Origin: Komagataeibacter nataicola
Lineage (GTDB): Bacteria > Pseudomonadota > Alphaproteobacteria > Acetobacterales > Acetobacteraceae
Direction of reading: 5' to 3'
Length of the DNA: 64,000 nt
Assembly: GCF_003207795.1 (NCBI RefSeq)
Contig: NZ_NIRT01000001.1
Span: 227,386 to 291,385, forward strand
Numbering within the stretch: position 1 is the stretch's first letter; each line of letters opens with the position of its first letter. Positions 59,828 to 64,000 of the stretch are shown one piece after another. The position numbers and the translations under genes were made by a program. The notes below the pieces were generated by a model. The model had not been told where the DNA came from and searched no databases. It saw only the letters and a program-made list of their open reading frames with translations.

Positions 59828-61603
59828 TTATTCCCCCACGGCCGCACCGGACTGGTGGCGCAGGTCGGCTCCGCCATAATAACGCGCCTGCCCCACCCGG
59901 CCGATGCACGGACCACCGACAAGAATGCTCTCGGCAACGCCCCAGGGCGCATGCTCCTCCACCATGTAGCCTTCATGGGTGAGCGTGCGGATGACAGCGG
60001 GGGACAGCGCGCCGTGTTCCACCTGCACCACATCGGGCTGCCACTGCTCATGGATGCGCGGCAGGTCGACCGCCTGCTGCACGTCGAGCCCGTAATCGAC
60101 CATGCCGGTCAGCACGGACAGGACGATGGTGGGAATGCGCGAGCCACCGGGGCTGCCGAGCACCATGGCGGGCTGGCCATCATGCGAAACAATGGTCGGC
60201 GCCATGGATGAGAGCGGCGTCTTGCCCGGTGCTATGGCATTGGCCTGGCTGCCCACGATGCCGAACATGTTCGGCTCGCCGGGGCGGGTGGCGAAATCAT
60301 CCATCTCGTCATTCATGACCACGCCGGTGCGGCCCGCCACCACGCCGGCGCCAAACCAGCCATTGAGCGTATAGGTTACCGCCACCGTCATGCCCGACTG
60401 GTCGGCAATGGAATAATGGGTGGTTTCCTCCTTCTCGCCTTCAGGCGCGCCGGGGCGCAGGCTGGCGGAAGAAACAGCATGGTTGAGCGGCAGGTACTGG
60501 CGCACCTGTGCCGCGTAGGCGGGGTCGGTCAGGTGCGCGATGGGGTTGTTGACGAAGGCCGGGTCGCCAAGATCCTGCCGGTCGGCATAGGCGTGGCGCA
60601 TGGCCTCGACCTCGCGCTGCACGCCTGCTGCCGTGTGCAGCCCGAGCGCATGCATGTCATAGCCCGACAGGATGTTGAGCATCTCGCACAGTGCGACACC
60701 GCCGCCGCTCGGCGGGGGGGCCGTATCGATATGATAGCCGCGATAGTCGCATGTCAGCGGCGCCATCATGCGGGTGTGGTAGCTGGTAAAATCCTTGCGC
60801 GACAGGATGCCGCCACCCTTCTGGCTGCTCCTGATGATCTCTTTCGCCACCGGCCCCTCGTAAAAACCGCTGGCCCCCTTGCGCGCGATCCGCTCGAGCG
60901 TGCGGGCAAGATCAGGCTGCACCAGCCGCTCGCCCGCCACGAGCGGCGTGCCATCGGGATGCAGGAAGATTTTGCTGGCATACGGATCCCTGGCGAATTC
61001 GGCGGTCGAGGTATGCAGCAGGTCCGCATCGCTGGGCTTAAGAATGAACCCGTCGCGCGCCAGCGTGATGGCCGGGGCCATGACATCCGCGCGCGACAGT
61101 TTGCCCCACCGGTCATGCACCTGCTCCAGCCCCGCCACCGTGCCGGGAACCGCAACGGCCTTCCACCCCTTGGTGGAGGCATTGGGAATAACGTGGCCCG
61201 CCGCATCCTGATACATGGTGGCCGTGGCGGCCCCAGGCGCGTGCTCGCGGAAATCAACGAAGGTTGCCTGCCCGTCGGGCATGCGCAGGGTCATGAACCC
61301 GCCGCCACCGATATTGCCCGCGGCGGGATAGACCACCGCCATGGCATAACCCACCGCCACGGCGGCATCGACCGCGTTGCCGCCACGCGCAAGGATATCA
61401 GCGCCCACATGGGCCGCGAGGTCCTGCGCCACGACCACCATGCCATTGCGCCCCGGCGTGGGCGCAATGCCGATGGCCTGGCCGCCCGGCGTGTTCTCGA
61501 ATGCCAGCGGGTCCACCACCGCGGCCTGCCCCGCCACCGGCAGGGCGGCGACAAGGCATGAAAGAAGGAGCGCGCGGGAGTACAGGCCACGGGCGGAAGG
61601 CAT
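59828..61603 (-). CDS. ggt: Gamma-glutamyltranspeptidase
   Basis: A periplasmic gamma-glutamyltransferase of 591 residues that cleaves glutathione. It matures by autocleavage before the catalytic threonine in KEETTHYSIADQSG. The conserved NIGGGGFM, PSGGGVALCEML and PLSSMAPTIV stretches are present. I favour the ATG at 61601-61603 (MPSARGLYSRALLLS), which has AAGGA seven bases before it, over one two codons upstream. A signal peptide ends near AVAG-QAA. The length is normal. Confidence 0.94.
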   Translation of the reverse strand: MPSARGLYSRALLLSCLVAALPVAGQAAVVDPLAFENTPGGQAIGIAPTPGRNGMVVVAQDLAAHVGADILARGGNAVDAAVAVGYAMAVVYPAAGNIGGGGFMTLRMPDGQATFVDFREHAPGAATATMYQDAAGHVIPNASTKGWKAVAVPGTVAGLEQVHDRWGKLSRADVMAPAITLARDGFILKPSDADLLHTSTAEFARDPYASKIFLHPDGTPLVAGERLVQPDLARTLERIARKGASGFYEGPVAKEIIRSSQKGGGILSRKDFTSYHTRMMAPLTCDYRGYHIDTAPPPSGGGVALCEMLNILSGYDMHALGLHTAAGVQREVEAMRHAYADRQDLGDPAFVNNPIAHLTDPAYAAQVRQYLPLNHAVSSASLRPGAPEGEKEETTHYSIADQSGMTVAVTYTLNGWFGAGVVAGRTGVVMNDEMDDFATRPGEPNMFGIVGSQANAIAPGKTPLSSMAPTIVSHDGQPAMVLGSPGGSRIPTIVLSVLTGMVDYGLDVQQAVDLPRIHEQWQPDVVQVEHGALSPAVIRTLTHEGYMVEEHAPWGVAESILVGGPCIGRVGQARYYGGADLRHQSGAAVGE

Positions 61604-61656
61604 GGGCATTTCCTTTTTTGGTCTTGGGAGCGTGTGGATCCCTTACGGGCGGCGCG

Positions 61657-62463
61657 TCATGCCTGCCTGTAAGGCGGGCAGGTATAGCCTGCGGGCGAGA
61701 GGGTGAAGACCTCGCACCCGTCTTCGGTCACGCCCATCATGTGCTCGAACTGGGCGGACAGCGAACGGTCGCGCGTCACCGCTGTCCATTTATCCTCAAG
61801 GATCTTTACATCCGGGCGGCCGATATTGAGCATGGGCTCGATGGTGAAGAACATGCCCGGGCGCAGCACCAGATCCTCGCCGGGGTTGCCGTAATGCAGC
61901 ACGTTGGGCGGCGCGTGGAAGGTACGCCCGATTCCATGCCCGCAGAAATCACGCACCACCGAAAAACGCCGCGCCTCGGCATAGGTCTGGATAATGTGCC
62001 CGATATCGCCCAGCGTGGCGCCGGGACGCACGGCATCAATGGCCAGCATGAGGGATTCGTAGGTCGCCTCGATCAGCTTCTGCGCGCGCAGCTTGACCTT
62101 GCCCACGGTGTACATCCGGCTCGTATCACCGTACCAGCCATCAAGGATGACGGTCACGTCGATATTGAGGATGTCACCATCCTTCAGCGTCTTTTCGCCC
62201 GGAATGCCGTGACAGACGACATGATTGATCGAAATGCAGCTTGAGGCCGGGTAGCCGCGATAGCCCAGCGTGGCGGGCACCGCGCCATTGGCAAGCATGT
62301 AATCATGGATCAGGCGGTCGAGTTCGCCCGTGGTGACCCCCTCGCGCACATGCGGGGTGATCATGTCGAGCGTGCGGGCGGCAAGCTGGCCTGCCGCCCG
62401 CATGCCCACGAAATCTTCTGGCGTGTGGATCTTTACCGCGCCGCCGTGCATATCGCCTTCCAT
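61657..62463 (-). CDS. map: Methionine aminopeptidase, type I
   Basis: Map removes N-terminal methionine from nascent proteins. I take the ATG at 62461-62463 (MEGDMHGGAVKIHTPEDFVG) because AGGAAAGG precedes it; an upstream ATG lacks such a site. All metal ligands are visible: the Asp pair around NIDVTVILDGWYGDTSRM, the His in DFCGHGIGRTFH, the Glu in FTIEPML, and the Glu in QFEHMMGVTEDG. The length is 268 residues. Confidence 0.95.
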   Translation of the reverse strand: MEGDMHGGAVKIHTPEDFVGMRAAGQLAARTLDMITPHVREGVTTGELDRLIHDYMLANGAVPATLGYRGYPASSCISINHVVCHGIPGEKTLKDGDILNIDVTVILDGWYGDTSRMYTVGKVKLRAQKLIEATYESLMLAIDAVRPGATLGDIGHIIQTYAEARRFSVVRDFCGHGIGRTFHAPPNVLHYGNPGEDLVLRPGMFFTIEPMLNIGRPDVKILEDKWTAVTRDRSLSAQFEHMMGVTEDGCEVFTLSPAGYTCPPYRQA

Positions 62464-62600
62464 GCCGCTAACCTTTCCTGTCATCTGTGCATGACCACCC
62501 GCCCGCAGTCATGAGAGGGACGACAGGAACACGCCTGACCCGCCTGCCAGCCGCACCGGATGGATAATCGTGCCTTCTATACCCTGCCCGGCGCGTGCTG

Positions 62601-63722
62601 TCAGCTTCGTGACTTGGCGCGCGCATGCGTGGTGTGCGCCACATGCCCCATGCTGACCAGATGCACATGCGCCCGCACGGGTGCGGGGTGCACGTGCACC
62701 ACCGTTCCATGACCGCGCCGGATGCGGCTGTACGAGGCGGGAATGGCCGGTGCCTCGGCCACTTCATCCGTCGTAGAGGCGCGCAGGCGGGCGGAGGCCA
62801 GCGTCATGCCATGGCGGCCAGCGACGGACCTGCCCCCCGCACGCGCAAGCAGCAGCGGCCGCGTGGCAGGACGCGCCACGGGGGCCACGCCCTCGGCCGC
62901 GAAGCTGGTATCGAGCAGGGCCGTCATGGTGGTGTTGCGCCGCGTATTGGACTTCGCCCCCATGACCACGCCGATCAGGCGCACGTTGTCGCGCACGGCG
63001 GAGGTGACGAGGTTATGCCCCGCCTCATCCGTATAACCGGTCTTGAGGCCATCGGCGCCGGGATAGGCGCCAAGCATCGGGTCATGGTTGGGCACCTCGC
63101 GCCCGTGAAAATAGAAGCCCGGCACCGCGAAGTAATGGTAATATTCGCCATAATCCACGATCAGATGACGCGCCAGGGTGGCGAGGTCACGCGCCGATGT
63201 CATTTGTTCGGGGTTGGGCAGGCCCGAGGCGTTGCGGAACACGGTGTCATACATGCCAAGCCTGCCGGCCTCGCGTGTCATCATCGCGGCGAAGCGGGTC
63301 TCGTCGCCACCGCCAAGGAACTCGCCAAGCGCGCAGGCCGCGTCATTGGCGGACTTGGTGACCAGCGCGAGCACCGCCTGCTCCACCGTAAGCTGCGACC
63401 CCGGACGCAGGCCCAGCTTGGAGGGTTCCATCGAGGCGGCATGGACCGAGACCGGAATTTCCTGATTAAATGCAACCTGCCCCGTGCGCACGGCCTTGAA
63501 AGCAAGGTACAGCGTCATCAGCTTGGTCAGGCTGGCGGGGTAGCGGCGCAGGTCCGAATCCTGCTGCGACAGCACGGCCCCGGTGCGGGCATCGACCACA
63601 ATGGAGCTGACCTGCCCCACATATTGCGCCCTTGCAGCATGCATGCCCCCAAGGCCGACACACAGCCCCACGGTTGCAGTAACCCTGAGGCGGGAAAAAC
63701 GGGTAGCGGATAAACGGCTCAT
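62601..63722 (-). CDS. D-alanyl-D-alanine carboxypeptidase family protein
   Basis: A penicillin-binding carboxypeptidase of the DacA/DacF type, 373 residues from the ATG at 63720-63722 (MSRLSATRFSRLRVTATVGL). The signal peptide ends near ARA-QY. All three active-site motifs are present: S64-L-T-K67, S124-A-N126 and K227-T-G229. The C terminus is basic and histidine-rich (HVHPAPVRAHVHLVSM) in place of the usual anchor helix, so it may not be membrane-anchored. It trims peptidoglycan pentapeptides. Confidence 0.92.
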   Translation of the reverse strand: MSRLSATRFSRLRVTATVGLCVGLGGMHAARAQYVGQVSSIVVDARTGAVLSQQDSDLRRYPASLTKLMTLYLAFKAVRTGQVAFNQEIPVSVHAASMEPSKLGLRPGSQLTVEQAVLALVTKSANDAACALGEFLGGGDETRFAAMMTREAGRLGMYDTVFRNASGLPNPEQMTSARDLATLARHLIVDYGEYYHYFAVPGFYFHGREVPNHDPMLGAYPGADGLKTGYTDEAGHNLVTSAVRDNVRLIGVVMGAKSNTRRNTTMTALLDTSFAAEGVAPVARPATRPLLLARAGGRSVAGRHGMTLASARLRASTTDEVAEAPAIPASYSRIRRGHGTVVHVHPAPVRAHVHLVSMGHVAHTTHARAKSRS

Positions 63723-63906
63723 GGGATGGCGAAACCTGCGCGTGCAATGATCATCATACGGCTTCGGGCGCACGGGGTTACCCGGCACCCCTCCATCCAT
63801 TCACGGGTTGCTTGGCTGCAACCATTCTAAAAGAAAGGTTTTCTATTCGTCCAGCAGCCTGTCGGGTTGGGCATTTTGCGGCTGATAACGCCGAGGCTGA
63901 CCCGGC

Positions 63907-64000
63907 TTATGCTGCCTGAAGCCGTGCCATTCTTTTGCAGTTGTATGCGAGAGCGACGAGGGTCCATTCAGTCGTGACTTTTGCAAGGCCACGCAGACTG
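63907..64000 (-). mobile_element. Transposase, C-terminal end (IS5/IS1182-like), cut by window edge
   Basis: Reading leftward from the right edge gives 30 residues ending in a stop (TAA at 63907-63909). The stretch GLAKVTTEWTLVALAYNCKR is typical of the C terminus of DDE transposases of the IS5/IS1182 type. The rest lies outside the window. The end of the insertion sequence is somewhere between about 63830 and 63907; I could not fix the terminal repeat or target duplication. Confidence 0.65.

Overview
The window is a GC-rich bacterial chromosome segment. The most likely source is an acetic acid bacterium (Acetobacteraceae), probably close to Komagataeibacter or Gluconacetobacter. This rests on alphaproteobacterial gene orders (an FYDLN-acid protein divergent from aroA-cmk-rpsA; dnaX-ebfC-recR), on the protein types, and on a paired palindromic repeat that I associate from memory with that group. 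The genus is an inference; the class is well supported.

Layout. Positions 1-15056 are an almost unbroken leftward block of expression machinery: rplD (cut by the window edge)-rplC-rpsJ-tuf-rpsG-rpsL, then rpoC-rpoB-rplL-rplJ-rplA-rplK. Two usual members are missing from their places: fusA between rpsG and tuf, and secE-nusG before rplK. Directly upstream of rplK, on the same strand, lies a tripartite RND efflux operon (15163-21280). Before that comes a response regulator/histidine kinase pair (21440-23564) and rmuC. Positions 25186-34959 hold two organic-acid transporters (DctA-like and KgtP-like), a giant AsmA-like envelope protein, glnE and a Bcp peroxiredoxin. Positions 34953-40557 hold small or poorly known genes: a proline-rich secreted protein, a tandem pair of paralogous periplasmic proteins, aat, a 2-hydroxyacid dehydrogenase, and EcsC, EVE and YciI proteins.

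Positions 40663-45976 are a cytochrome c maturation operon, ccmCDEFGHI, with ATGA stop/start overlaps at three junctions (ccmC/D, ccmD/E, ccmF/G) and another 4-base overlap at ccmG/H; ccmA and ccmB are absent here. A small SDHAF4-like protein follows. After a membrane protein, a beta-lactamase-fold hydrolase and an M16 protease come rpsA, cmk and aroA (leftward), the FYDLN protein, and a leftward dnaX-ebfC-recR-SDR-folB cluster. The 4.5S SRP RNA gene (ffs) sits just upstream of dnaX. The right end carries ggt, map, a D,D-carboxypeptidase and the 3' end of a transposase.

How it fits together: most of the window is housekeeping (translation, transcription, DNA replication and repair, folate and aromatic synthesis, cytochrome c assembly). 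The accessory content is the regulator/efflux module, the organic-acid transporters and the small secreted proteins. I found no CRISPR array, prophage, tRNA or rRNA. The most unusual items are the broken ribosomal operon context, a two-hairpin repeat present in opposite orientations at two convergent gene ends, a terminator-like hairpin between two paralogues, and a short-chain dehydrogenase translationally coupled to recR next to folB.
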